Source of the DNA: Nannocystis exedens
GTDB taxonomy: Bacteria > Myxococcota_A > Polyangia > Nannocystales > Nannocystaceae
Assembly (NCBI RefSeq): GCF_002343915.1
Contig: NZ_NETK01000002.1
Span: 372,001-436,000 of the forward strand
Reading direction: 5' to 3'
DNA length: 64,000 nt
In this document: positions 40,575 to 50,183 of the stretch, in pieces
Layout: each line of letters starts with the position of its first letter
Numbering within the stretch: the first letter of the stretch is position 1
The notes under the pieces: model-generated
What the model was told of the DNA's origin: nothing
The model's input: only the letters and a program-made list of their open reading frames with translations
Database searches by the model: none
Position numbers and translations under genes: made by a program

Positions 40575-41231
40575 ATGAGCGGAGAATTCGCAGTCATCGG
40601 CCTCGGGCAGTTCGGACGGGCGGTCGCGCTGAGCCTGGTGCGCGAGGGCGCGGCGGTGCTGGCGATCGACCAGCTCGAGGAGCGGGCTCAGCTGGTCGAG
40701 TCGGAGGTCGACGCGGTCGCCTGCGCCGACGCGACCGACGAGCGCGCGCTCAACGAGCTCGGGCTCGAGCGCATGTCGTGCGTGGTGGTGGCGATGGGGG
40801 CGCGCGCCCGCGAGACGTCGATCCTCACGACGTCGCTGCTGCGCCAGCGCGGGATCCCGCGCATCATCAGCCGCGCGGCCAACGAGCTGCACGCGCGCGT
40901 GCTGCTGGCCGTCGGCGCGCACGAGGTCATCAACCCCGAGCTGCAGATGGGCCAGCGTCTGGCCCGTAACCTGGCCCACCCGACGATCCTCGAGCAGATC
41001 GCGCTCGACGAGAACACCAACCTGGTCGAGGTCGCCACGCCCGAGCAATTCATCGGCAAGTCGATGAACGAGATCGACATGAAGCGCCGCTACGGGGTGT
41101 CGGTGATCGCCATCCGGCGCGGCGGGCAGGTGCTTCCGCAAGTCGCCGGCGACGAGCGGCTCGCGCGCGGCGATCGCCTGCTCATCGTCGGCCAACCGGC
41201 GTCGGTCCGCCGCGTGGCCAGCCTCGCGTAG
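40575..41231 (+). CDS. KtrA/TrkA-like potassium channel gating protein (RCK)
   Basis: A 218-residue cytoplasmic protein that assembles as a ring under KtrB and gates it in response to ATP/ADP or NAD. The N-terminal Rossmann RCK_N domain opens with FAVIGLGQFGRAVA (GxGxxG at residues 9-14), and an acidic residue follows at the end of strand 2 (AIDQ). The RCK_C domain starts near residue 140 (NLVEVATPEQFIGKSM) and includes the ion-binding type VIAIRRGGQ. It lies 41 bases after the ktrB-like gene. Confidence 0.93.
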   Translation: MSGEFAVIGLGQFGRAVALSLVREGAAVLAIDQLEERAQLVESEVDAVACADATDERALNELGLERMSCVVVAMGARARETSILTTSLLRQRGIPRIISRAANELHARVLLAVGAHEVINPELQMGQRLARNLAHPTILEQIALDENTNLVEVATPEQFIGKSMNEIDMKRRYGVSVIAIRRGGQVLPQVAGDERLARGDRLLIVGQPASVRRVASLA

Positions 41232-41248
41232 ATCTTGGAGCCGCCGCC

Positions 41249-42529
41249 ATGACCCTCCGCACCCGCCTCCTGCTCGGCTACGGCTACCTGATCGCGCTGC
41301 TGCTGCTCAGCGTCGGCACGGCCGCGTTCAACTCGCAGCGGGTCGCCCGCAACGTCCAGGTGGTCGTGCAGAACAACCTGGTCAGCCTGAGCGCGGCGGT
41401 GGCGATGCTCGACCAGATCGAGCGCCAGGACAGCGCGACGCTGGTCGGGCTGATGCAGCGCAGCGAGCCGACCGAGATGACGGCGGCCGAGGAGGACTTC
41501 GAGAAGGCGCTGGTCCAGGCCCGCAGCGCGGCGATGACGGACGACGACATCGCCATGCTGAAGAACCTGCAGGAGAACTACGAGGTCTACCGCAAGGCCC
41601 GCGACGAGCTGCTGCGCAGCATCCCGGAGGACGCGTACGCGGCCTACCACGAGTCGGTGTTCCGCGTGTTCGAGGAGCTGAAGCGCGACGTCAATCAGTA
41701 CCTCGAGGCGAAGAAGACGGCGCTCGGCGACGCCAACATCGAGGCGTCGCAGTCGGCGATCGAGGCGGCGGTGCTGCTCGGCGTGCTGGTGACGGTGGCG
41801 CTGCTGTCGCTCGGGCCGCTGTCGCGCAGCCTGCAACGCGACGTGCTCGGGCGCCTGTCGGAGGTCGGCAGCGTGACCGAGGCGATCGCCAGCGGCGACC
41901 GCCGCCGCCGGGTGCGCGACTTCTATCAGGACGAGCTCGGGCAGGTCGCCCGCCAGCTCAACGCGGCGCTCGACCGCCAGCAGGAGCTCGAGTCGCAGAT
42001 GCAGGGGCGCCTGCTCGAGCAGCGCCGGGTGCTGGTCGGGCTGATGAAGCAGTGGCCGATGCCCGCGGCCCTGATCGGCATCGACGGCGAGCTGGTGGCG
42101 TCGACGCTGAGCGAGGACGACGAGGCCGAGCTCGATCGCCTGACGCCGCGCGTGCGCATGGCGGCGAAGGTGCTGATGACGCGCCGCTTCGTCCGCGCCG
42201 AGGAGCTGTCGGCCGACATCAAGGCGAGCGACGGCGTACGCGTGGTGCAGATGCGCGCGCTGGCGTCCGGCGACAATCAGATCGCCGGCTGGCTCGCGTC
42301 CTTCGTCGATCCGCGGGTCGGCGTGCTGGCGCCGCCCGGCCCGGGCGATCCCGCTCCGCGCGGCGAGGCGAGCGACGAGGCGGCCGCGAGCGAGGCGGAC
42401 GGCGAGACCGGCGAGGCGCCCGCGAGCGAGGCCGGCGAGCACGAGCTCGCGGATGCCGCCGCCGCCGAGGCCGCGGGCGGATCAGAGCCGGCGCCGGCCG
42501 CCGACGATCCGACGTTGCGGTCGACCTGA
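41249..42529 (+). CDS. HAMP-domain membrane sensor without an output domain
   Basis: A 426-residue protein. TM1 is at about 7-25. The periplasmic four-helix-like segment (about 26-168) has VAMLDQIERQD and charged helices. TM2 is at about 172-190 and a HAMP domain near 192-240 (VLGRLSEVGSVTEAIASGD). A PAS-like segment (LIGIDGELVAST) and an acidic Ala/Glu tail complete it. No kinase, methyl-accepting or cyclase domain is present, so it must act through a partner. It starts 17 bases after ktrA. Sensing cell envelope or osmotic state for the K+ system is plausible but unproven. Confidence 0.75.
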   Translation: MTLRTRLLLGYGYLIALLLLSVGTAAFNSQRVARNVQVVVQNNLVSLSAAVAMLDQIERQDSATLVGLMQRSEPTEMTAAEEDFEKALVQARSAAMTDDDIAMLKNLQENYEVYRKARDELLRSIPEDAYAAYHESVFRVFEELKRDVNQYLEAKKTALGDANIEASQSAIEAAVLLGVLVTVALLSLGPLSRSLQRDVLGRLSEVGSVTEAIASGDRRRRVRDFYQDELGQVARQLNAALDRQQELESQMQGRLLEQRRVLVGLMKQWPMPAALIGIDGELVASTLSEDDEAELDRLTPRVRMAAKVLMTRRFVRAEELSADIKASDGVRVVQMRALASGDNQIAGWLASFVDPRVGVLAPPGPGDPAPRGEASDEAAASEADGETGEAPASEAGEHELADAAAAEAAGGSEPAPAADDPTLRST

Positions 42530-42560
42530 GCCGCGCCCCGGGGCCTGGCGGGGCCTGGTG

Positions 42561-42566
42561 TACGAT
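42561..42566 (+). promoter_or_regulatory. Candidate -10 element for a leaderless transcript
   Basis: TACGAT ends six bases before the ATG at 42573 of the first SPFH gene. A separate transcript from the K+ operon is therefore possible. Confidence 0.35.
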
Positions 42567-42572
42567 GCGGGC

Positions 42573-43711
42573 ATGGCGCAACAGCGGAAATCAGGCCGGC
42601 CCAGCGGCGGCCAGATCCTGGGGGACCTCCAGGGAAAGCTCAAATCGGTGACCGGCGGCGGCGGAGGCTCGAGCTGGTTCGACTGGGTGTGGATCGGCGG
42701 GGCGCTGATCGCCGGGCTCGTCCTGATGACGACCTCGTTCACGGCGATCGAGCCCGGCCAGGTGGCGGTGCGGATCAACAACGTCACCGGCGGGCTGGTG
42801 ACGGTGACGCAGCCGGGCTGGATCACGCGGCTGCCGTTCGGGATCCACTCGGTCTACGTGCTCGACGCGAGCCCGCAGACGTTCTCGATGCACGGGTCGA
42901 AGACCGTCGACGACCTCGAGGTCAGCGAGCTGACGGTGCGCGCCAGCGACGGCTCGAACTTCCACTTCTCCGACACCACGATCATCTTCCAGATCGCCGG
43001 TGACGAGGCCCAGACGGTCATCCGCGACGGCGGCGAGGAGCGCGGCTACCTCAAGTGGATGCGGCCGTACGCGCGGGCGATCCTGCGCGACGAGTTCGGC
43101 CGCGAGTCGACGATCTCGGTGTCGAACCCGACCAAGTTCGGTGAGGCGACCGAGCGCGCGAAGAGCCGGCTCAACGAGCTGCTCGGCGTCCACGGGGTGA
43201 TCGTGACCCAGATCGTGACGCCGCGGCCGCAGTTCAACGACGAGTACGAGAAGCTGATCGAGGAGCGCAACAAGCTCGGCAACCAGCTCGAGGTGATCAA
43301 GTCCAACCTCGCGGCGGCGGAGACCAGCCGCGAGCGCCGGCTGGCCGAGGTCAACCGCGACCAGAACCGCCAGATCCAGGAGAAGCGGACCGAGCTCGAG
43401 TCGGCGCTGGCGACCGCGATCGCGGCCCAGGCCGATGCGACCCGCGAGGCCGACACCTACAAGATCTCGAAGGTCGCGGAGGGGCAAGCCGCGCTCAGCG
43501 CCGCCAAGCAGCAGGCTGCCGAGCTCCGGGGCCAGCTCGAGGCGGTCTACCGCGCGCGCAAGGCCGAGATCGACGCGTTCCGCTCGCAGCCGGTCGAGCG
43601 CGTGATGGAGCGGCTCGGCGAGCGCCTGCGCGGGGTGACGATCGCGATCGAGCCGTGGGCCAACGACGCCAACCCGTCGCGCGTCGAGGTCGAGAAGATC
43701 GGAGGTGCGCA

Positions 43712-43715
<4 letters not shown>
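42573..43715 (+). CDS. SPFH/Band 7 domain membrane protein (first of a pair)
   Basis: A 380-residue protein. After a short Gly-rich start there is one transmembrane helix (about 35-55, WIGGALIAGLVLMTTS). The SPFH (stomatin/prohibitin/flotillin) domain follows at about 57-255 (AIEPGQVAVRINNVTGGL, then VTQIVTPRPQF). A coiled coil at about 240-345 (EERNKLGNQLEVIKSNLAAAE) is typical for oligomeric membrane rings. The C-terminus ends ...RVEVEKIGGAQ. Its stop overlaps the GTG of the second SPFH gene. Related pairs (HflK/HflC, QmcA) form scaffolds for membrane proteases. Confidence 0.88.
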
Positions 43716-44923
<1,208 letters not shown>

Positions 44924-44940
44924 GCGGGTGAGCGCGGGGA

Positions 44941-44972
44941 GCGACGCGCGACCTCGGCGAGGCGCGCGTCGC
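44941..44972. terminator. Long hairpin between convergent operons
   Basis: GCGACGCGCG and CGCGCGTCGC form a 10-bp stem, extended by CCTC/GAGG with a GGC loop, 17 bases after the second SPFH stop. No T-run follows. It could act on either strand. Confidence 0.5.
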
Positions 44973-45060
44973 TTCGTCGCGATCGCGGCGGGCGAGGAGG
45001 TGAACCGTCGCGCCGCGGATCGGCGCGACGAGGAACGCGGCCACCCGACGCGCCAGGGGG

Positions 45061-45825
45061 TCAGCGAGCGACGAGCAGGCCGTCGGCGACGAGGCCGGCC
45101 AGCAGCTCGTCGGCCCCGTGCGGCTCGGCGCCCAGGCGGACCGCCTCGGCGGCAAGTTCGGCGCGCGGTCGGCCGTCGCCTGCGAACAGCAGCAGGCGGA
45201 CCAGGGGTTCGCTGGCTGTCCCGAGGGACACCTCGCCGCCGGGGCCGGCCTCGACCAGCAGCGGCTCGCGGTCGGGCCCCCGGGGCGGTCGCTCGCGCGC
45301 CGGGCGGGCGGTCGCCAGCGCGGCGGCGGGGTCGGGGCCGAGGCGGCCGCGGACGCGCTCGAGGCAGGCCAGGCTGCCGGCCGGGACCAGCAGCGGGGCG
45401 ACGCACGGGTTGCAGGCCAGGCCCTCGCCGGCGCCGGGGCGCGGGCGGCGGGCGCGGGCGATCGCCGCCTCGATCCGGCCGGGGCCGCCGGCCTGGTTGC
45501 CGAGCCATGTCCCGAAGGACAGGGCCATCGAGCCATGTTCGAACGCGCAGGCGCGGAACGCCGCGGTCGAGAAGAAGGCGTCGACGGCGGGCACGCCGAG
45601 CAGCGCGGCGGTGGCCGGGTACTCCTCCAGCAGGGCGTGGACCGCCCGGGCGCGGCGGTACGGGTCGACGGCGAGGGCCCGCGGATCGACGGCGCGCAGC
45701 AGCTCGCGCTCGCGCTCGGACAGCTCGGGCAGCGGCCCAGGGCCGCGCACGGCGGCGGCGTAGGCCGGGTCGAGGTGCATGCAGACCAGCGCGGCCTGCA
45801 CCCGCCGGGGGTCGAGGCGGCTCAC
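45061..45825 (-). CDS. Putative partner protein of the DUF692 enzyme (BufC/DUF2063-like)
   Basis: A 254-residue cytoplasmic protein. The N-terminal half (residues 1-110) is helical, with YRRARAVHALLEEYPATAALLG and VDAFFSTAAFR. This resembles the peptide-binding partner (DUF2063, BufC) that accompanies DUF692/MNIO enzymes. The C-terminal half is less conserved and includes LACNPCVAPLLVP. Its GTG overlaps the DUF692 stop by GTGA, so the two are coupled, which supports a shared complex. Family assignment is from pattern and context only. Two dispersed hairpins lie inside (45217-45230 and 45508-45521). Confidence 0.55.
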   Translation of the reverse strand: MSRLDPRRVQAALVCMHLDPAYAAAVRGPGPLPELSERERELLRAVDPRALAVDPYRRARAVHALLEEYPATAALLGVPAVDAFFSTAAFRACAFEHGSMALSFGTWLGNQAGGPGRIEAAIARARRPRPGAGEGLACNPCVAPLLVPAGSLACLERVRGRLGPDPAAALATARPARERPPRGPDREPLLVEAGPGGEVSLGTASEPLVRLLLFAGDGRPRAELAAEAVRLGAEPHGADELLAGLVADGLLVAR

Positions 45826-46700
45826 GCGGCCTCCGGACGCCCGGGCCACAGCGCGGCGACGCGGTCGAACAGCGGCAGGACGGCGTCGATCGGGTTGCGC
45901 TCGCACTCGACGACGATCGCCCGCAGGTTGACGGCGCGCCGGACCGCCTCGGCGGCGATCTCCCAGGTGTCCGGAAGGACATCCGTGCCGTGGTCGTCCT
46001 CGACCCACGCGAGCCCGGCCGTGTCGTGGACGCGCCCGCCGGCGACGTGCAGCTCGACCACGCGGTCCCACGGGAAGCCGTCGAAGCCGGTGCGCGGGGC
46101 GTGGCCGCGGGCGCGCTGGAACATGGCCAGGTGGGCGCAGTCGAGGAGCAGGCCGGTGTCGGCGCGCTCGGCCACGCGGGCGAAGAAGTCGAGCAGGTGC
46201 AGCTCGCCGACGAACGCGGCGCCGGGCGGGTTCTCGGGCAGCACCTCGAGGCCGGTCGCCTCGCGCAGCGCGACCAGGCCGTCGGCCAGCGGCGCGACGG
46301 CCTCGTCGACGAGGATCGGCGGCAGCAGCAGCATGTGCCCGCGATCGCGGCGACCGAGGTGCCACAGCCCGGCGTCGCCGCACAGCCACGCGGGGCGCAG
46401 CTCGGCGGCGAGCGTGCGCACCGCGTCGAGCCACGGCGGGTCGAAGTCGTCGGGGTCGTCGAGGTTGATGTCGAGGAAGTGGTATGTGGTCGGCAGGCCG
46501 GCCGCGGCCCAGGCGCGGGCGTCGTCGTCGAGGCCCTTGACGACCTCGACGCCGACCTCGAGGAAGCCGGCGCAGTCGGGCCGGCGCCGCCGCAGCTCGA
46601 GCGGGTCGAGCGCGCCGTCCTGCCGCCGCGCGCCGTATTCGGTGCTGACGCCGAGGCCGAGGCGGGGGAGGGCGTGGACGCGGCTGAGGAAGTCGGGCAT
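45822..46700 (-). CDS. DUF692 / MNIO-family enzyme
   Basis: A 292-residue TIM-barrel protein of the DUF692 family, now called multinuclear non-heme iron oxidative enzymes (BufB, MbnB). Conserved residues include GLGVSTEY, FLEVGVEVVKG, HFLDINLDDPDD, EVLPENPPG, LLLDCAHL, ELHVAGG and VEDDHGTD. Relatives modify cysteine, aspartate or asparagine residues in ribosomally made peptides, often for copper binding. No small Cys-rich precursor is adjacent, which is unusual. The ATG at 46700 is fixed by the family start; the frame runs on far upstream. A TGTCC-GGAA-GGACA repeat lies at 45968-45981. Confidence 0.85.
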   Translation of the reverse strand: MPDFLSRVHALPRLGLGVSTEYGARRQDGALDPLELRRRRPDCAGFLEVGVEVVKGLDDDARAWAAAGLPTTYHFLDINLDDPDDFDPPWLDAVRTLAAELRPAWLCGDAGLWHLGRRDRGHMLLLPPILVDEAVAPLADGLVALREATGLEVLPENPPGAAFVGELHLLDFFARVAERADTGLLLDCAHLAMFQRARGHAPRTGFDGFPWDRVVELHVAGGRVHDTAGLAWVEDDHGTDVLPDTWEIAAEAVRRAVNLRAIVVECERNPIDAVLPLFDRVAALWPGRPEAA

Positions 46701-46701
46701 G

Positions 46702-46762
46702 ACGGACAGGTCTCGAGGACATGTCCGAACGGGCAGGTCGCGAGGGACCTGCCCGTTCGGAC
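46702..46762. repeat. Perfect 17-bp inverted repeat plus dispersed arms
   Basis: GTCCGAACGGGCAGGTC (46723-46739) and its exact complement (46746-46762) flank a six-base loop, GCGAGG. Just before lies GGACAGGTCTCGAGGACATGTCC-type sequence. The element fills the gap between the GST stop and the DUF692 start and would form a strong RNA hairpin, but has no T-run. Confidence 0.85.
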
Positions 46763-46774
46763 CTGGCGGAAGGG

Positions 46775-47401
46775 CTAGCTGGCGGCCGAGACGGCGCGGT
46801 TGGCCGGGCGGTTGACGCAGCGGTCGATCCAGGCGGCGACGGCCGGGTAGGCGGAGATGTCGAGCTTGATGAAGGTCAGCGCCCAGGCGAGCGCGGAGGA
46901 GTTGGCGGCGTCGACGAGGGTGAAGTCCCGGCCGACCAGGTAGTCGCGGCCGGTCAGGCGCTGGTCGAGGATCTTGAGCTCGGCCTCGAACTCCTTGCGG
47001 GCGGCCTCGGCCTGGGCGGCGTTGCGCGACTCGGCCGGGAACCACTCGTGGGTGTTGAAGAAGATGCGGAAGATGGTGCCGCCGAGGGTGACCGAGCCCC
47101 ACACGATCCACGTCAGCGCCTCGGCGTGCTCGCCGGTGCCGACGCGCGGCCACAGGCCCTTGTCGACGCCGAAGCGGTCGCCCAGGTAGAGGATGATCGC
47201 CAGCGACTCGAACATCGGCGTGCCGTCGACCACCAGGGCGGGCACCTTGCCGTTGGGGTTGATGGCGAGGAATTCCGGCTTGTGCTGCTCGCCGGCGCGG
47301 AGGTCCACCTTGACCTTCTCGTAGCGGACACCGAGTTCCTCGAGGACCCAGTGCACGCGCGTCGCGCTCGTACGAGGGGTGTAGTAGAAGGTGATCGACA
47401 T
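46775..47401 (-). CDS. Glutathione S-transferase family protein
   Basis: A 208-residue protein of normal GST length. The N-terminal thioredoxin-like domain has YYTPRTSATRVHWVLEELG with the likely catalytic serine or threonine, then NPNGKVPALVVDG with the cis-proline and the ES (MFESLAI) glutathione-binding pair. The helical C-terminal domain includes YLVGRDFTLVDAAN. It conjugates or reduces substrates with glutathione, or acts as a redox partner. GGAGAC precedes the ATG. It is the middle gene of the leftward group with the DUF692 pair and the radical SAM fusion. Confidence 0.92.
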   Translation of the reverse strand: MSITFYYTPRTSATRVHWVLEELGVRYEKVKVDLRAGEQHKPEFLAINPNGKVPALVVDGTPMFESLAIILYLGDRFGVDKGLWPRVGTGEHAEALTWIVWGSVTLGGTIFRIFFNTHEWFPAESRNAAQAEAARKEFEAELKILDQRLTGRDYLVGRDFTLVDAANSSALAWALTFIKLDISAYPAVAAWIDRCVNRPANRAVSAAS

Positions 47402-47473
47402 CGGGCTGTCTCCGCGGCTTATGTACGCGATCGGGCGGCGGAGCGGTAGGCGAGCGCAGCGGTCGGCGAGCGC

Positions 47474-49345
47474 TCAGGCGACGCTGTAGACGAGCAGCCA
47501 CTGGTTGCTGGTGCCCGGGCCGATGTCGCGACGATCGTGCGCCGCGAGGGTCACGCCGAGCTCGGCCGCGACGGCCTCGATCCGCAAGGCGGCCTCGGCC
47601 GCGGTGTCGTTGCGGTAGTGCTCGCGCCGGGCGCTCGAGCGCTCGCCGCGGTTGGTTTGCGCCGGAGTGCGGGCCAGCCCGAACGCGGTGTTGTCGCAGA
47701 CGACGAGGACGCCGCCGGGGCGCAGGCGCGAGAGGGCCGCCGTCAGCGCGCGATCGGGGTCGCGCAGGTGGTTGTAGCTGCGGAGGATGGTGACGGCGTC
47801 GAAGCGGCGCTCGCCGAGCTCGAGCGCCTCGGCCTCGCCGCGACGGAGCTCGGCGCCGGCGGGTAGGCGAGCGCGCAGGCGGGCCAGCGCGGCCTCGTCG
47901 GGGTCGACGCCGGTGTAGCGGACCGCGCCGGCGGCGATCCGCGGGGCCAGGACGTCGAGGTAGGGCGCGTCGCCGCAGCCGAGGTCGAGCACGTCGCCGA
48001 CGAGCCCGGCCAGGCGCGCGCGCACGACGGCGTCGTCGCGCGTGAAAATGTCCTCGAAGACAGGTTCGAACATCCCTGTACATGAGGACAGGTGCGGGCA
48101 GCCGGCGCACAGCGGGCTGCGGGCCAGCGGGACCAGCTCGCGGGCGAAGTCCTGCGGGGCCGGGCCGCGAGCGGCGTCGACGTAGACCTGGCCGAGGTCG
48201 TGCTTGACCGCGGCGATCTCCTCGTCGGTGAAGTCGCGCGTGTCGGCGCGGTAGCGGGCGATCGCGGGGCCGCGGCGGACGAACAGGTGGCGGCCGCGCT
48301 CCCACGGGGTGACGCCGAGCGGACCCTGGCGCAAGGGACAGGTGGCCTCGGGGGCCTCGTGGACCGCCTCGAGCGTGTAGTTGAACGAGTTGGCGCGCGG
48401 GCGATCGGTGACCGGGCGCAGCTCGCCGTCGCCGTGGACGTCGTGGTAGCCGCGGTAGAGCCCGGGGCAGCCGCCGCGCAGGCTGCAGTTGGCGCAGGCC
48501 GGCGGGTGGCGCTTGTTGTCGTCGTCGACCGGGAACAGGTCGGGCTCGCCGATCTCGACCATCGTCCAGTAGCGGTGGCTGCGGAGGTCGCTGTAGCTGT
48601 CCTCGAGGCCAGGTAGGAGGCAGCGCGGGATGCCGCCGTGCTGGACCCGGACCCCGCGCTCGCGGGCGTGCGCGGCGGCGGCGAGCACGGCCTCGGCGAC
48701 GGCGCCGACGCGCGGGACCAGGAGCTCGAAGTTGCGCGCGGCGCCGCCCTTGGGCTCGACCATCGAGAACTTGAGGGTGACGTCGGCGAACGCGGCGACG
48801 AGGTCGACGAGGCCGCGCAGGTGGGCGAGGTTCTGGCGGGTGACGACGCAGTTGACGGTGAGGTCGAGGCCGCGGCCGCTGAGGTTGCGCAGGGCGGCGA
48901 CGGCCTGGTCGAAGGCGTCGCTGCGGACCAGGCGGTTGTGCACGGGGGCGCTGCCGCCGTGGAGCGAGAGGTAGACGTAGCGCAGGCGGTGGGCGACGAG
49001 CTTGTCGGTGAGCTCGGGGTAGGCGAGCGCGCGGCCGTTGGTGACGAGGCCGAGGTCGAGGCCGAGGCCGGCGATCCGCGCGGCCCAGCGCAGCAGCTCG
49101 GGGCGGATCGTCGGCTCGCCGCCGGACAGGACGACCATGGCGTGTCCCAGCTCGGCGGCGCGGACGATCTTCCGCTCGACCTCCTCGCCGTCGCCGTCGA
49201 TCGGTCGCACGTCGAGCGTGTGACAAAAGGTGCAGTGCTCGTTGCAGCCGTAGCCGACCTTGATCAGCGCCTTGTAATCCCCGGGCCGGAGCGCCGGCGG
49301 CCGCGAGGGCCGTCCGGGCCGTCCGAGGTGGGTGCGGTCGTCCAT
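47474..49345 (-). CDS. Radical SAM protein fused to a SAM-dependent methyltransferase
   Basis: A 623-residue protein. The radical SAM barrel starts near residue 25, with the [4Fe-4S] cysteines C34, C38 and C41 in GYGCNEHCTFCH and the GGEPTI motif. Extra cysteine groups near 290 (CANCSLRGGCPG) and 420 (CAGCPHLSSC) could hold auxiliary clusters, as in SPASM/Twitch peptide-modifying enzymes. From about 445 a class I methyltransferase follows (DVLDLGCGDAPYLD, then DAVTILRSYNHLRDP). The ATG at 49345 is chosen by the position of the barrel. A TAGCAT hexamer lies 11 bases upstream. A dual-function peptide-modifying enzyme is likely; the substrate is unknown. Confidence 0.8.
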   Translation of the reverse strand: MDDRTHLGRPGRPSRPPALRPGDYKALIKVGYGCNEHCTFCHTLDVRPIDGDGEEVERKIVRAAELGHAMVVLSGGEPTIRPELLRWAARIAGLGLDLGLVTNGRALAYPELTDKLVAHRLRYVYLSLHGGSAPVHNRLVRSDAFDQAVAALRNLSGRGLDLTVNCVVTRQNLAHLRGLVDLVAAFADVTLKFSMVEPKGGAARNFELLVPRVGAVAEAVLAAAAHARERGVRVQHGGIPRCLLPGLEDSYSDLRSHRYWTMVEIGEPDLFPVDDDNKRHPPACANCSLRGGCPGLYRGYHDVHGDGELRPVTDRPRANSFNYTLEAVHEAPEATCPLRQGPLGVTPWERGRHLFVRRGPAIARYRADTRDFTDEEIAAVKHDLGQVYVDAARGPAPQDFARELVPLARSPLCAGCPHLSSCTGMFEPVFEDIFTRDDAVVRARLAGLVGDVLDLGCGDAPYLDVLAPRIAAGAVRYTGVDPDEAALARLRARLPAGAELRRGEAEALELGERRFDAVTILRSYNHLRDPDRALTAALSRLRPGGVLVVCDNTAFGLARTPAQTNRGERSSARREHYRNDTAAEAALRIEAVAAELGVTLAAHDRRDIGPGTSNQWLLVYSVA

Positions 49346-49536
49346 GCGCGGCGCCGATGCTAGCGCGTCCTCGCGGCGGTCGCCGGGTCCCGCGCTCGCC
49401 GGGGCCGAGGGCTCACGCACCATGGCGGGCCCGGCGTCGCTGTAGGGTCGGGCGCTCCAGAGATGCCTCCCGGCAAGTGCCTGCGACAAACGCAAGAGGC
49501 GTCGGCATACGCGTGAGGGTCGGCGCCGGCCTCGCC

Positions 49537-49566
49537 TTGACGGGGGCTGCGGCGGGCGGGTACGTT
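49537..49566 (+). promoter_or_regulatory. Promoter of the twin-arginine lipoprotein operon
   Basis: TTGACG (49537-49542), an 18-base spacer and TACGTT (49561-49566). The start point would be near 49573, about 17 bases before the ATG. AGGAAAG is the ribosome binding site. Confidence 0.6.
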
Positions 49567-49589
49567 GGGCTCCAATTAGGAAAGACTGC

Positions 49590-50075
49590 ATGAAGCCCTC
49601 GCCGCGTGTCGCCCGTCGCAAGGTCCTCGCTGCCCTCGGAGCTGCCGCTGCCGGCGTCTCGACCGGGTGCACGCTCCGCCCGCGCACGACGGCGCCGTCG
49701 GCCGCGGCCCCGCTGGCCGATCTGGTCGGGCCGGTCGGCGAGTGGCGCGTCGAGCAGGTGCTGCCGCTGGTGGGCGGCGCGGTGCCGGTGCTGATGCGCA
49801 CGCCGGAGGGCAAGAGGTTCCAGGTCGATCTGATGCGCGCCGAGGTCGACGGTCCCCGCGCGGTCGCACAGGCCGGGGAAGTGGCGCTGTACCTCGCCAA
49901 CGGCGGCGCCGGTGACCGGCCGTCGGCCGCCGTCGAGGAGCAGGGGGCGCGCGCCCTGGCCCAGCGCCTGACGCAGCTCGCGGCCGAACGCGGCGCGCCG
50001 GCGATCCCCGGGCTGCTGACGCTGTCCGAGCGCCTGGCGTCGCACCGCCAGGCCGTGCTGACGCCGTGGAGCTGA
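49590..50075 (+). CDS. Small twin-arginine lipoprotein of the radical SAM locus
   Basis: A 161-residue exported protein. The signal has a twin arginine (RRKVLAALGAAAAG) and ends in VSTGC, so it may be exported folded and then lipidated. The mature part is mainly hydrophilic: GPVGEWRVEQVLPL, MRTPEGKRFQVDLMRAEVDG and a helical AVEEQGARALAQRL. No known family is recognised. It is the first gene of the rightward group. It could be the modified product, a carrier or a periplasmic partner; there is no direct evidence for any of these. Confidence 0.65.
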   Translation: MKPSPRVARRKVLAALGAAAAGVSTGCTLRPRTTAPSAAAPLADLVGPVGEWRVEQVLPLVGGAVPVLMRTPEGKRFQVDLMRAEVDGPRAVAQAGEVALYLANGGAGDRPSAAVEEQGARALAQRLTQLAAERGAPAIPGLLTLSERLASHRQAVLTPWS

Positions 50076-50087
50076 GCCCGGCCGCAG

Positions 50088-50183
50088 CCTGCCCGATGGG
50101 ACAGGGCGCTGCGAACATGTCGTGCAGAACAAGAACGAAGGACCCTGCCCGAAGGGACAGGAGCGCCGGGACATGTCGCAACC
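50088..50183. repeat. Cluster of dispersed hairpins before the radical-SAM-like gene
   Basis: CCTGCCCGATGGGACAGG, CCTGCCCGAAGGGACAGG and GGGACATGTCG lie within 95 bases. They overlap the possible start region of the next gene. Confidence 0.7.
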
